Made by a program: the position numbers and the translations under genes. A DNA stretch of 64,000 nucleotides. Source: Nipponacmea schrenckii. Its lineage: Eukaryota; Mollusca; Gastropoda; Lottiidae. The notes below the pieces were generated by a model. It was not told the DNA's origin and made no database searches. It worked only from the letters and a program-made list of their open reading frames with translations. Each line of letters starts with the position of its first letter. Position 1 is the stretch's first letter. The stretch spans positions 30,367,106 to 30,431,105 of the forward strand of contig JAUJPP010000005.1 in NCBI GenBank assembly GCA_030562195.1, written 5' to 3'. Shown here piece after piece: positions 11,605 through 22,966 of the stretch.

Positions 11605-12569
11605 TTATATTGCCTCATTTTGATTATTGTGATATTATTTGGGATGGGTGCACTGCCGAACTAACAGAGAAATTAGAAAAAATTCAACGTGATGCACTCC
11701 GAACTATTTGCGGTGCTGTGAGGGGAACAAGTCATTATCTTCTATACCAGGAAACTGGAATCCTTCCACTACAGGAAAGACGTAGACGCCATAAACTTAT
11801 CCTGATGTATAAAATTGTAAATGGTTTAACTCCAAATTATCTATCAGACCTAATTGAAACCAAATGTCAATCATATAATCTAAGAAATAATTACTACCTT
11901 TCTGAGTTTAATTGCAGAACAAAATATTTTTATGAATCCTTTATACCCTCAGCTATCAGAGAATTTAACAAATTACCAAATACTCAAAAATTTCTCACCT
12001 CTATCTCTTTATTTAAATCCTCATTAAAAAAGAATGATATTACTATTCCAGATTTTTATCTCTTAGGCTCCCGAAAAAATCAAATCCACCACTGTCGTCT
12101 ACGCCTTTCCTGTAGTGATCTAAACGGTGATAAATTCCTTCGTCACGTCTCGTTACATGCTGCCTTTGCTTGTGGACACCCGTTTGAAGACGCAAACCAT
12201 TATCTTATTAAATGCCCCTTATATTCAGATGCACGTAACCATTCTATTTTATTACTGCCTTTTCCTTTAATCACTGTCAAAAATTTGTTATATGGTACTA
12301 CCTGTCCTGAACAATCAATATTTATATTTGAAAAAGTACATGAATTCTTAATGCTCAGTAAACGATTCTATTAATACTATTCAATTGTAATTTCTCAGAG
12401 AAAATATATAGCAACTGTAAATATGCCTTTTAAAATATATGTCATTTTCTATTGTTCTAACTCTTTATATAGTTTTCTAATTGTATTGGAGAGGGGTTAT
12501 ATAGGCGTAAGTCTGTTCCCTAATCCATTTCATATTTAAAATATATAAAATATTGTTTATAAAAAAAAA
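11605..12569 (+). mobile_element. 5'-truncated LINE insertion with 14-bp target duplication and poly(A)
   Basis: The string 'agatacaatgtcat' lies at 11591-11604 and again at 12570-12583, flanking a fragment that ends in a poly(A) run. The coding part (ending at 12374) is the C-terminal region of a LINE polyprotein: FDYCDIIWDGC, LEKIQRDALRTICG, HKLILMYKIVNGLTPNYL, then a zinc-binding-like CGHPFEDANHYLIKCPLY. The reverse transcriptase catalytic part is missing because of 5' truncation. The upstream Met of this open frame lies in host DNA outside the insert. Related fragments occur at 15260 and 52010. Confidence 0.92.
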
Positions 12570-12739
12570 AGATACAATGTCATAACTCTTTAACATTTAA
12601 ATATGATAACATCATCGTAGCGTTTTAATCAAACTTTTGATCCAAAGAATTACTGGTTCAGATCAACTTGGCAAATACGAGTAGCCTATATTAGTATTAC
12701 AAAATCAAATTACAAACTAGACTTGTTCTTCAGAGATCT

Positions 12740-13239
12740 NNNNNNNNNNNNNNNNNNNNNNNNNNNNNNNNNNNNNNNNNNNNNNNNNNNNNNNNNNNNN
12801 NNNNNNNNNNNNNNNNNNNNNNNNNNNNNNNNNNNNNNNNNNNNNNNNNNNNNNNNNNNNNNNNNNNNNNNNNNNNNNNNNNNNNNNNNNNNNNNNNNNN
12901 NNNNNNNNNNNNNNNNNNNNNNNNNNNNNNNNNNNNNNNNNNNNNNNNNNNNNNNNNNNNNNNNNNNNNNNNNNNNNNNNNNNNNNNNNNNNNNNNNNNN
13001 NNNNNNNNNNNNNNNNNNNNNNNNNNNNNNNNNNNNNNNNNNNNNNNNNNNNNNNNNNNNNNNNNNNNNNNNNNNNNNNNNNNNNNNNNNNNNNNNNNNN
13101 NNNNNNNNNNNNNNNNNNNNNNNNNNNNNNNNNNNNNNNNNNNNNNNNNNNNNNNNNNNNNNNNNNNNNNNNNNNNNNNNNNNNNNNNNNNNNNNNNNNN
13201 NNNNNNNNNNNNNNNNNNNNNNNNNNNNNNNNNNNNNNN
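12740..13239. other. Assembly gap (500 N)
   Basis: Exactly 500 unknown bases. The round number suggests a scaffold gap of arbitrary size. Apparent open frames across it are artefacts. Confidence 0.99.
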
Positions 13240-13584
13240 GCAAAATCCATTTAGGCACCCCTTAAACAATATCAACATTTATTTAGAGAAGTAGATAATA
13301 GAAATCAAACCAATTCAAGCAGAATAAACGAAAGTATACGTATGTCTAACTACAATGAACAGTACTCAAGGAAAATGAACATTAAACTTCTTGGAATATC
13401 TGAAAATCAAGGTGAAAATCTATGTAACAAGTTTTGTTCAATTGTCAAAAGACTATCAGGTGAAGAGTTAGCCATATCTGAGATTGTAGCCATTCACATA
13501 CTACCATCAAAATTCACAAACTTACCAATCATCTGTAAATTCAAAAGTAGGATAATGAAGACAGTGTCTTCTGATAGTTTATAG
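13240..13584 (+). mobile_element. LINE ORF1-like remnant
   Basis: A polar stretch ahead of position 13342 leads into an open frame with NEQYSRKMNIKLLGISE and a later LSGEELAISEIVAIHILP. Both resemble the coiled-coil and RRM-like regions of L1-type ORF1 proteins (Asn-Glu-Gln-Tyr-Ser-Arg then a -Gly-Ile-x-Glu strand). The upstream end is lost in the assembly gap and it stops at 13584. Moderately sure. Confidence 0.55.
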
Positions 13585-13589
13585 GAAAA

Positions 13590-15250
13590 CCAAACTAATT
13601 ACTTGTCTCAATAATATTTTATGTTTTTTTATTTTTATTTTTATTTTTTTAAATACAGGGATGTTGATTTTGGACGTTCTCAGTCGGAGATTTCAACTCG
13701 TAAACTATGACCTTGAATCAATCCAGAAAAACTAACCGGTGGAAGAAGTTATTCGATTGAAAATTTTAAAAATCAACTTCCGGAATTCTTAAGATATTTC
13801 AAAAATTCTTTTTGCAATATCATAGAAATAGTCATACAAAAAAAAAACAGGAAGAAAAAATCTGGATCGGAAGCAAGAGATAAGTCGCCATATTGAAATG
13901 TCAAATTTTTATAAAATTCAAAATGGGGCCTCAGGGGATAAAGCAATTTTCGTTATTTGTTCATATCTAATGACTAAAGTCGATTGCGCAATCATATTTT
14001 GAAGCCGATTTTTGAATTTTGATTTCGATTATCTTTTACTTCCATTTTAATTTTTTTTTGATAATAGCCAAAACTTTCAAGGCTCATATTTCGTGACTGT
14101 GACCTTTGGTGACCTGAACACGATTTAATTCCCTTGATGATATCCAAAGATATATTCATTTGTGTTGTCCGATGATAACCTCTGGTTTTATAGCCGATTG
14201 GAATTTGTGATTTTTATTTTTAAAGAACTCTGTCACGTGAACTAATTTATAAATAACAAAATTCGTATTGAATCTTATTACAGTTTATCTGCTCTTTATA
14301 GTGATATATGAAACTACACATTTCAACCAAAAATTCTCTTTTTAATATTTGAGAATTTTGTATTTTCTTGTCTAATAACTGTGGGAAATGTTTCGTCTGT
14401 GGATGCTCCCATTTGTGTAATTCTAATGTCTGTGGAATGTAATATCGATTGCTGAATTATATTTGGAAACTGATTTTTTAATTTTGATATTGTATTATAT
14501 TTTGTTTTATGATGTATACTTTTCGTTTTATCGCCATTTGAAAATTTCGAATTTAATCTTTAAAAGCTGTTTGTTGAATATTATGCGTTTGGGTGATCTA
14601 CATGATACGAACCGATTATGCTTTAAGCTTAAACGACTGTAAAATAACTATACTGTTCTACTTGGGACAGTTTTAACCGTGCATCAAAATTGCTATCATC
14701 TTAGTTTAATTGATCATAGTAGCTATATAATTGGTAAAACATTTCCATAACTTTCCGTTGTAGCATCCGATATACAGACGATTTAAAGGATACAGGACTT
14801 GCAGGACATGTAATACACCAGAACATTTTTACTTTCTCCTTCCAAATTATTTATGATTCTTAGTTTCAACCCGCTTTAAAGGGCTAGTTTTTGTGTTACT
14901 TTATCCAACAGTGGATCCTTCCCGGAACAACAATATGTTTTGATCAGTGGGTAGCATAAATAACTTGGGACATTTTGGTTATATACACCGAACTGTTAAT
15001 CATACACAAAATGTTGTCCCAGTAATTGTGTAGAGGGAATGTGACAAAAAGCCGAAAGTAAAATGAAAGCTATGCACGGCACTAGTAGGGAATTCATTGC
15101 TGACAACATGGCTTAATTCATGTGGCATAAGCTCATCCTTATTATGAGCTTTTGTTCCAAATAGCCAATGAATAATGCCAGGTATAAATTTGCCTTTTGC
15201 TCTTGCCAAATTGTGATCAAATGAAACCATAGCCACAATAAAAACATTAT
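13590..15250. other. AT-rich stretch without a recognised gene
   Basis: Starts with a (tttta)n-like tract at about 13625-13650. The remainder has no long coding frame, inverted repeat or repeat copy that I could recognise. A minus-strand frame at 15000-15338 has no motif. Confidence 0.4.
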
Positions 15251-15259
15251 ACAAAAGAA

Positions 15260-15600
15260 AAAAAAAAAAATGCTTAGAAATAGAACAAAGCACCAACGAT
15301 CTGAATGGCAAAACGAAATCCGAAAGCCAAAACAACATTTTGACTTTTTAAGATCTTTGAAAGACCGCCTTTGTAGAAAAATTATCCATACAATCTATAC
15401 CTCTTTCATTATTCTTCATCATTTTGATTATTGCGATATTATATGGGATTGGTGCACAGCAGAATTAACTACAAATTTGGAAAAGAAATTCGACTTGATC
15501 AACTCAGGACTACCCACGGTGCTGTAAAGGGAACCAGCCAGCAACTCCTCTATAAAGAAACTACAGCTCTATTACGACCTTGCCAAAAGGTAGAGACGGC
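15260..15600 (+). mobile_element. Decayed fragment of the same LINE family as 11605-12569
   Basis: Reads HFDFLRSLKDRLCRK, then HHFDYCDIIWDWCTAEL, then (after a frameshift near 15495) GAVKGTSQQLLYKET. It is closely parallel to FDYCDIIWDGCTAEL and GAVRGTSHYLLYQET of the element at 11605. Truncated at both ends. Confidence 0.8.
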
Positions 15601-15635
15601 ACAAACAAGTAATGACGTACAACATTTTGAATACG

Positions 15636-16420
15636 GCCACGTTTCGTGTCGATATCTCGATTGGAAATAATTTCGGATGCAATGGAGCAAAAGGGGCATA
15701 GCGTATTGACTTTATCGATTGATTTAACACAGTAGGAGGTGTGTGGTCGGTCTGAAAATTACTATGAGTAATCAGCAATCATTATTAAGTCATATTGCCA
15801 CGTTTCGTGTCGATATCGCGAAAATAATTTCAGATGTGATGCAGCGAAAGGGAATAGCGGGGTGACTTTATCGAATAATTTAACACAGTAAGGGTTGTCT
15901 GATCGGTCTGAAAATTGCTGTTAGTAATCAGCAATCATTACTTAGTCATATTGCTACGTTTCGTGTCGATATCGCGATTGGAAATAATTCCGGGTGCGAT
16001 GAAGCAAAAGGGGCATGGCGGGATGACTTTATCGATTGATTTAACATAGTAAGGGTTGTCTGATTGGTCTGAAAATTGCTGTGAGTAATCAGCAATCATT
16101 ACTAAGTCATATTGCCACATGTCGTGTCGATTTCGCGAAAATAATTTCAGATGCGATGCAGCGAAAGGGAATAGCGGGGTGACTCTATCGAATGATTTAA
16201 CACAATAAGGGTTGTCTGATCGGTCTGAAAATTGCTGTTAGTAATCAGCAACAATTAATAAGTCATATTGCCACGTTTCGTGTCGATATCGCGATTGGAA
16301 ATAATTTCGGGTGCGATGAAGCAATAGGGGCATAGCAGCATGACTAAAGCGATTATTTTAACAATAGATCGATCTTACAATTGTTGTGAGTAATCAATAC
16401 ATTACTCTGTTATCGCATTG
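15636..16420. repeat. Dimeric satellite, alternating 161- and 156-bp units
   Basis: Units begin at 15636, 15797, 15953, 16114 and 16270 with 'gccacgtttcgtgtcgatat' (small changes), so spacings are 161, 156, 161, 156. Odd units carry 'attggaaataatttcgg' and 'gcaaaaggggcat'. Even units carry 'gaaaataatttcagatg' and 'gcgaaagggaatagcgg'. The alternation shows an A-B higher-order unit of 317 bp. Confidence 0.88.
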
Positions 16421-17200
16421 TAAATTTTCAGATCAATATGTACGCGTTAAATGGCAAAAGGCCATGGCAAATTTGTAAACTCAAACGAAAATGATTGCGG
16501 CTATACTTGTTACATTGCAGTGAAAAATTGTCAATTTTTGGTCGAAATGACTCGAAATTGAATGATATTTCAAAGCAAGTACGACTAAACAAAAGAGTTA
16601 AGTCCCCCTTCTATTTCGCCATTATCGTAAGAAATTTCAGTCAGTTAAACAAATTAAAATTAATTAAAAATAGAAGGAATGGTCGGAATCGTTTGAAATT
16701 TGCTGTAAATATTCAGGACACAAATAAGTACCCATCTACCAAATTTCAATTCGATAGCTTCACGGGAAGCTGGGGGTTGGGTAAGTAAAACAGTGCCGTG
16801 TATTGTCCTATTGGTTAGGCATGAATTTCAGTGTAAAACTTACACTAAATGCAGAGCCCAGTACCCACACAGGGACTGCTATATTTTTCAATACTGAAAC
16901 GAACATTGATATATGTGAAACTGATGGCTACTATGTTATAGTAATCATGGAATTTGAAATTAAAAAAAAACAAATTTATAAATACTTATAGTGTGAATAG
17001 TGATACCGATCAAACTGTTTAATATTCAAAATTACACCTTTACCATAAATATACTTTAAATAAACACGTTTGGTTTTAGAAACTGTGCTAAATGAAGCTT
17101 TTGGTAAACATTATGAAAACCTTTTTCAACAAATACTCAATTATTCGTTCAAAAATTAATTGGCATGAATTCCAAAAGTACAAATAGCAAACTAAAGAAA
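16421..17200. other. No recognised gene
   Basis: AT-rich. Short open frames at 16495-16788 and 16803-16991 have no motif I recognise. This stretch could lie in a downstream intron of the minus-strand D8C gene, but no exon with proper borders was found. Confidence 0.35.
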
Positions 17201-17810
17201 ACAGATGGTTATCTTCTAGTGATATAAACCAGGATATTTTGAAATTACTATGCCAATCTCTATTCAGAAAATAAAAACTGTCGTTTCTTAGAAATTAATC
17301 TGACTAAATCTGAATACATTAAACTTCCAAAAATTGATGAAAGCACAAAACATATATTAGAATATAAACAAGATTATTTCAAATGTGACATTGCAATAAG
17401 ATGGTTTAAGAACAATAACTCTATAATAGACTTTAACAATCCTTTGGCCCCAAATCACCGCCTATTTTTTTTTAAAATTCAATTAATACAGCCTTCGAAC
17501 AAAAATAATTATCGAGAAGCCGAAGACAATCTATTATTAAATTAATTCCAAAACTATCAAAAGAAAAAATATGATCAGTATTTTATTCGCAAACCATCAG
17601 CTTTACTGGCAGTTAAAACTGCCAGTAAAGTCTTATCAATCCGTTTAAAACCTTTCCTCAGTTCCTCCATACACCTAAAACAGGCAGCCTTCATTCCAGG
17701 CCGCCATTTTCATGAAAATCTGAGAACGATAAATGATTGTATAGTTTTAGCTAATAATTAACAGATAATTTAATTTTAAAAATAGACTTTCAAGGATAAG
17801 GTACCTCAAT
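17200..17810 (+). mobile_element. L1/Tx1-like LINE fragment
   Basis: Around 17620-17760 the plus strand reads ASKVLSIRLKPFL, then HLKQAAFIPGRHFHENLRTI. This is the conserved start of L1-type reverse transcriptase (asn-arg-leu-kpfl, then q-FIPGR, then N-ilI-D). Just before it, 'actggcagttaaaactgcc' forms a small perfect hairpin that breaks the expected sequence. Several stops show it is dead. Confidence 0.7.
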
Positions 17811-17840
17811 TGAGGACAAAAAAACATTAGTCATAATTAC

Positions 17841-17999
17841 CTAGACAATATGCAGTATCACTACTTGGCGGCCGTACCAATTTGTACACAGTTAGTCGGC
17901 TTGAACATGTTAACGCCTTGATAGTAAGGTTTGCTCCAGTGCTACAATCGCGAATACAAGCTGTAACATCAACTATATCCCTTTCGACAGCTGGTACAC
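17841..17999 (-). CDS. Gene 3 exon 3: second half of D8C-like domain
   Basis: Borders are gtttttcag|GT at 17999 and TCTAG|gtaatt at 17841, phase 1 to phase 1, 159 nt. Coding ERDIVDVTACIRDCS, then KALTCSSRLTVYKLVR and DTAYCLG aligns with gene 1 exon 3 (DGIVDRMGCLS, KNCTDYMVYNLMR, DERYCFG). Intron 2 upstream of it is filled by the 22-bp array. Confidence 0.78.
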
Positions 18000-20900
18000 C
18001 TGAAAAACGCAAATTGCAGCTTACGTTGATTAAACACAATAATACACATGAATGGAACGCCGTAACTGCCTTATGTTAGCATTTTTGCATTATCAGGACC
18101 TTTTTGTATTATCATCTATGTCAATTATCAGGATCAACTTTTTTCATATAAGGATCATCTTTTTCTATTATCAGGATCATCTTTTTCTATTATCAGGATC
18201 ATCTTTTTTGCATTATCAGGATCATCTTTTTCTATTATCAGGACCTTTTTGTATTAGCATCTATGTCTATTATCAGGACTTTTTTGCATTATCAGGATCA
18301 TCTTTTTCTATTTTCAGGATCATCTTTTTCATTATCAGGATCATCTTTTTTGCATTATCAGGATCATCTTTTTTCATAATCAGGATCTTCCTTTTTCTAT
18401 TATCAGGACTTTTTTGCATTATCAGGATCATCTTTTTCTATTATCAGGATCATCTTTTTCTATTATCAGGATCATCTTTTCTACTATCAGGATCTTTCTT
18501 TTTTGCATTATCAGGATCATCTTTTTCATTTATCAGGATCATCTTTTTTCATTATCAGGATCATCTTTTTTCATTATCAGGATCATCTTTTTGTCATTAT
18601 CAGGATCATCTTTTTTTCATTGTCAGGATCTTCCCTTTTTGCATTATCAGGATCATCTTTTTCTATTATCAGGATCTTCCTTTTTTCATTATCAGGATTA
18701 TCTTTTTTCATTATCAGGATCATCTTTTTCTATTATCAGGATCATCTTTTTCTATTATCAGGATCTTCTTTTTCTATTATCAGGACCTTTTTGTATTAGC
18801 ATCTATGTCTATTATCAGGACTTTTTTGCATTATCAGGATCATCTTTTTCTATTATCAGGATCATCTTTTTTTATTATCAGGACCTTTTTGTATTAGCAT
18901 CTATGTCTATTATCAGGACTTTTTTGCATTATCAGGATCATCTTTTTCTATTATCAGGATCATCTTTTTCATTATCAGGATCATCTTTTTTGCATTATCA
19001 GGATCATCTTTTTCTTTTATCAGGATCATCTTTTTCTATTATCAAGATCATCTTTTTTCATTATCAGGATCATCTTTTTTGCATTATCAGGATCATCTTT
19101 TTCTATAATCAGGATCTTCCTTTTTGCATTATCAGGATCATCTTTTTGGCATTATCAGGATCATCTTTTTCTATAATCAGGATCATCTTTTTCTATTATC
19201 AGGATCATCTTTTTCTATTATCAGGATCATCTTTTTCTATTATCAGGATCATCTTTTTTGCATTATCAGGATCATCTTTTTCTATAATCAGGATCATCTT
19301 TTTCTATTATCAGGATCATCTTTTTCTATTATCAGGATCATCTTTTTCTATTATCAGGATCATCTTTTTCTATAATCAGGATCATCTTTTTCTATTATCA
19401 GGATCATCTTTTTCTATTATCAGGATCATCTTTTTCTATTATCAGGATCATCTTTTTTGCATTATCAGGATCATCTTTTTCTATTATCAGGATCATCTTT
19501 TTCTATAATCAGGATCATCTTTTTCTATTATCAGGATCATCTTTTTCATTATCAGGATCATCTTTTTTGCATTATCAGGATCATCTTTTTCTATAATCAG
19601 GATCATCTTTTTCTATTATCAGGATCATCTTTTTCTATAATCAGGATCATCTTTTTCTATTATCAGGATCATCTTTTTCATTATCAGGATCATCTTTTTT
19701 GCATTATCAGGATCATCTTTTTCTATAATCAGGATCATCTTTTTCTATTATCAGGATCATCTTTTTCTATTATCAGGATCATCTTTTTCATTATCAGGAT
19801 CATCTTTTTCTATTATCAGGATCATCTTTTTCTATTATCAGGATCATCTTTTTCTATTATCAGGATCATCTTTTTCTATTATCAGGATCATCTTTTTCTA
19901 TTATCAGGATCATCTTTTTCTATTATCAGGATCATCTTTTTCTATTATCAGGATCATCTTTTTTGCATTATCAGGATCATCTTTTTCTATTATCAGGATC
20001 ATCTTTTTCTATAATCAGGATCATCTTTTTCTATTATCAGGATCATCTTTTTCATTATCAGGATCATCTTTTTTGCATTATCAGGATCATCTTTTTCTAT
20101 AATCAGGATCATCTTTTTCTATTATCAGGATCATCTTTTTCTATTATAAGGGCTTGTTTGTACAAGATCATCTTAATACGTAATACGCAGATACGGCGTA
20201 CCATACATATGGCATAAACAATAATCACATCATTATTTGTGTCTGAGAAAGACATCTTAAAGACCCATTTATACAGAGCGCGAACACGGACCCGAACGCG
20301 GCGTTCGCGGACGAATGATCAATATGAAAAGCAGCGTGTCCGTTTCAACAGCAGGCGAACGTGAACACGAACAAATGTTGGTTCGCACGGAATTCCGCCG
20401 AGAGTGCCTCCAGAACGAATTTTTAGAGATGCACAACCAATCACAGCTCAGGATTTTATCCAGGTTTTATTGACTGCAGGTCCTTTATTGCAACATACTC
20501 ATTGTATCTGCAACGTGCATGCATAGGCCTATACACACACACCATACAGTACCCACCAAATACTTTGCTCATCTTGTCTGAGGACAAAACAAAACAAATC
20601 ATTTTAGAAATTGAAAAGGCAGTTCCTGCACTAGGTGATGATAAAAAGTCGCACGGTTTCTCGCGTGAAAAAACGCGCTGTGTAGGACGAAATTCGCGCG
20701 GAAATCCGCGTAGTTCGAGTTTGTGTTCGGATTCGCGTTCTGTATAAAAGAGCCTTTAATCATATTAGCTTTTATTAGGTAATATAGAACAAGAACTTCT
20801 ACGATCACGACGATTTTGACAAAATGACGACGACCGAGTTCCTATATCAAAACCATCCAGGTCACTTGACCCGATCAGATCTCACGAATACAACTACCGA

Positions 20901-22966
20901 ACAAACAGTACATAATCATTTAATTTGAACTGACCATCTACCTGCTACTATAACTTTCAACAACTGCATAGTTTACGATACTAGCGTTGGATGCGAACTT
21001 GTTATCTACCACTACCAATTCAGATGTGTTCTTGGAATGACATTAATTGAATCGAATCGTACTTACTTTCTAAAAAGATGGGGTATTTAGTACCACAGTG
21101 TCTACTGGTAGGTTTTATCGGCGGAATAACAAAATCCAGTGTGCCATACCATCCTTCCCTCATAAATCTATCAGTTAACGTTATTGTTTTATTATAATGA
21201 ACCGATCTATTGGTTTGGTGAGTGAAGGGTAAGTACTGATTCTTGTCGCACAATTCTGAAACTAAGTAAATTATAAAGCAGTTATAACAGGTATAGGGCT
21301 CACGGTTTCTTTTTTTCTTTTTTTTGGCGGGGGGGGGGGGGGGAGTGGGGGGGGGTTGAAATTTACAACCTTTTCCGCTTAATTCAGTTCGAAAGGAGGT
21401 ATTAAATTGAGTCTTGAGTGTTAATAGTCTTCAGAATTACTAGAAATGCACGAAAGTCGCATAATTCGTTTGGAATACCACAAAATGTGAATTTCACTTT
21501 CTATGTCAATACGTGTCTTTTATATTATCAGTCTAATTAAAATATAGACCTTACTTTCGTTCGTATTTTATTAGTTTGCTTCGAATGTTTTTATTAGCTA
21601 TTGGCTTTGTACGTAACCACTTACTGTAGTACATTATCACATACTATCTAGAAATGTAGACCGACATGTTGACTCTAAATAATAATACTACGTATTTTAG
21701 AGACAGACGACCAAGACTGTTGACAACACGAAATTTTGTAATACTTCCTTTAGACCTTTGAAAACAGCAAATTTTGTAAAGTAAACGATGATTGTGGGAT
21801 AATATGTACCTTTCAACAAAATGACATTATGTACTTGTGTGCAAATTCGATAAATGTTCATCAGGCGGCTATTTTTACACAATCAAAGTCGCCATCTTTA
21901 TCAAATTTGCTGAGACAAGTCTTTTGATTAGCTGAAATTTTCAATGACTTATTTAAAATGGCAACCATCTTAAAAATAGCTCTACGCTTGAATATTTCAA
22001 CTTAGATTAGAGTCAACAATCAGTGGTTTATTCTGTCAAATAATATGTAGCTGACCTATTAACATACAGGAAAATTGTAACTTTTCGATAAAAAAAAACT
22101 CAGGAAGACGAATATTTCAACGCAACCAAATTGGTTGCGCTATTTCACGATATTTTCATACTTTGGTCTTCTGTCTCTCTGCTGAAGGCAATGAGAAACT
22201 AGATGATTCGGTCTACTAGAAATGAAGAGTCAATTTCACTTTCAAACATTGATAATTCGCTACACGCATGCATTTGATGGTTCGAACTTCGACAGTGAGA
22301 TGAAAACTATTTTACTGATTGATTTAACTAAGCATTGTCCATTTCTTCCATTTTCTCTGGCGAAAATTATCCTTTGAAACTGCTCCGATTTTTACTTACC
22401 TATATGTTGAATTTGTTACACTTCACTATTATAGTGATACTAAGATGAATCTATGCTCTAATAAGTGCATTGTTTTACGTCATTACAGTAAACGAATAAT
22501 TTGAATTTCTTGTTCAAATATTTACTTAAAAAATTACATTGTGGGTTGAGTAGGAACTAGAGTTAGTAAGTTGTTTGTTGTGTTATAGTGAAAGTCTTTT
22601 TCATTGTTCTATTAGTTTGTTTTTTTCTCGCCGCTATATGCATTTTAAATTATTATTATATGATGTGTCGAAAAAGGATTTTAATTGTAAAATTAGATAA
22701 TAAACTAGCGCAGGTGCTAAATTTATCATGTATTCAATGATTTTTTGTCTCTTCAATGTTTTACAAAAATAAGCGATAGGTCTGCAAGGAATAAAACTCT
22801 AGAAAACCACCAAGAGTAACCTGGTGTAGTCAGAAATATCGAGAACGAAAATGCAGGATAAGAAAAGAAAGCTACGGACCTGAACGAAAATAAATATATA
22901 CTTACCACTCTGACTGTATCCCAAATCCAAAATCAACAAACCCGTCCAAATACTGTAAAGCAACAT
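17841..22966 (-). CDS. Gene 3: D8C-domain extracellular protein (VWDE/uromodulin-like), partial
   Basis: Three minus-strand exons share phase 1 borders and read 22966-22906, 21255-21067, 17999-17841 (about 136 codons). The product starts with a signal-peptide-like hydrophobic segment. It continues with a cysteine domain parallel to exons 2 and 3 of gene 1: DRFMREGW, RHCGTKYPIFL, then TVYKLVRPPSSDTAYCLG. This arrangement resembles the N-terminus of VWDE and the D8C region of uromodulin/GP2, so a secreted or membrane-anchored role is inferred. Several cysteines differ from gene 1. The 3' exons were not found. A LINE fragment lies just downstream at 17200-17810, so the gene may be broken or may continue outside the recognisable sequence. 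Confidence 0.7.
18085..20147. repeat. 22-bp minisatellite, ~90 copies, in intron 2 of gene 3
   Basis: The consensus unit on the plus strand is 'tattatcaggatcatctttt' plus tc (22 bp), with variants 'attttttgcattatcagg' mostly in the first half and near-perfect copies in the second half. It starts ~85 bp from the exon 3 acceptor of the minus gene. The long open frames in it (for example 18414-19508) arise because three units make 66 nt. They are not genes. Confidence 0.93.
20261..20755. mobile_element. Non-autonomous DNA transposon with imperfect inverted ends and TTAA flanks
   Basis: The left end 'agacccatttatacagagcg' and the complement of the right end 'aggctcttttatacagaacg' match over ~35 bp. 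TTAA flanks both sides (20257-20260 and 20756-20759). The interior is rich in cgcg/gcgaac motifs near the ends and has no transposase. TTAA or TWA duplication with such ends fits piggyBac- or PIF/Harbinger-derived elements, but which is undecided. Confidence 0.75.
21067..21255 (-). CDS. Gene 3 exon 2: first half of D8C-like domain
   Basis: Borders are ttagtttcag|AA at 21255 and GAAA|gtaagt at 21067, phase 1 to phase 1, 189 nt. Coding includes NRSVHYNKT, then TLTDRFMREGWYGTLDF and SRHCGTKYPIFLE. These parallel the DRFIDEGW and GYCGSHSNVWL of gene 1 exon 2. Confidence 0.78.
21310..21357 (+). repeat. Poly-T tract followed by long G runs
   Basis: Runs of 17 and 10 G separated by 'agt' at about 21329-21356. 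This could form a G-quadruplex and is a common site of sequencing-length error. It lies in intron 1 of gene 3. Confidence 0.8.
22906..22966 (-). CDS. Gene 3 exon 1: signal peptide
   Basis: Minus-strand ATG at 22966-22964 opens 20 codons beginning MLLYSIWTGLLILDLG, a typical signal peptide. It is followed by a G|gtaagt donor in phase 1, the same layout and phase as exon 1 of gene 1. The start was chosen because it is the only nearby Met leading into a phase 1 donor. Confidence 0.65.

Larger units (their letters stand above)
20760..22900. other. Introns 1-2 of gene 3 outside named repeats
   Basis: Apart from exon 2 and the G run, no element or further exon was recognised. The sequence is AT-rich with scattered poly(A) or poly(T) runs. 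Confidence 0.4.

Noticed and set aside
12710..13278. Open frames of about 180 codons on both strands
   Set aside because: They consist almost wholly of N in the assembly gap.
18085..20147. CRISPR-like array
   Set aside because: Units are contiguous with no unique spacers, and the setting is a eukaryotic intron.
18052..20217. Several overlapping open frames of 80-364 codons rich in HYQDHLF and SGSSF
   Set aside because: They come from the 22-bp array, where three units make 66 nt. All three frames are similarly open, as expected for a repeat and not for a gene.
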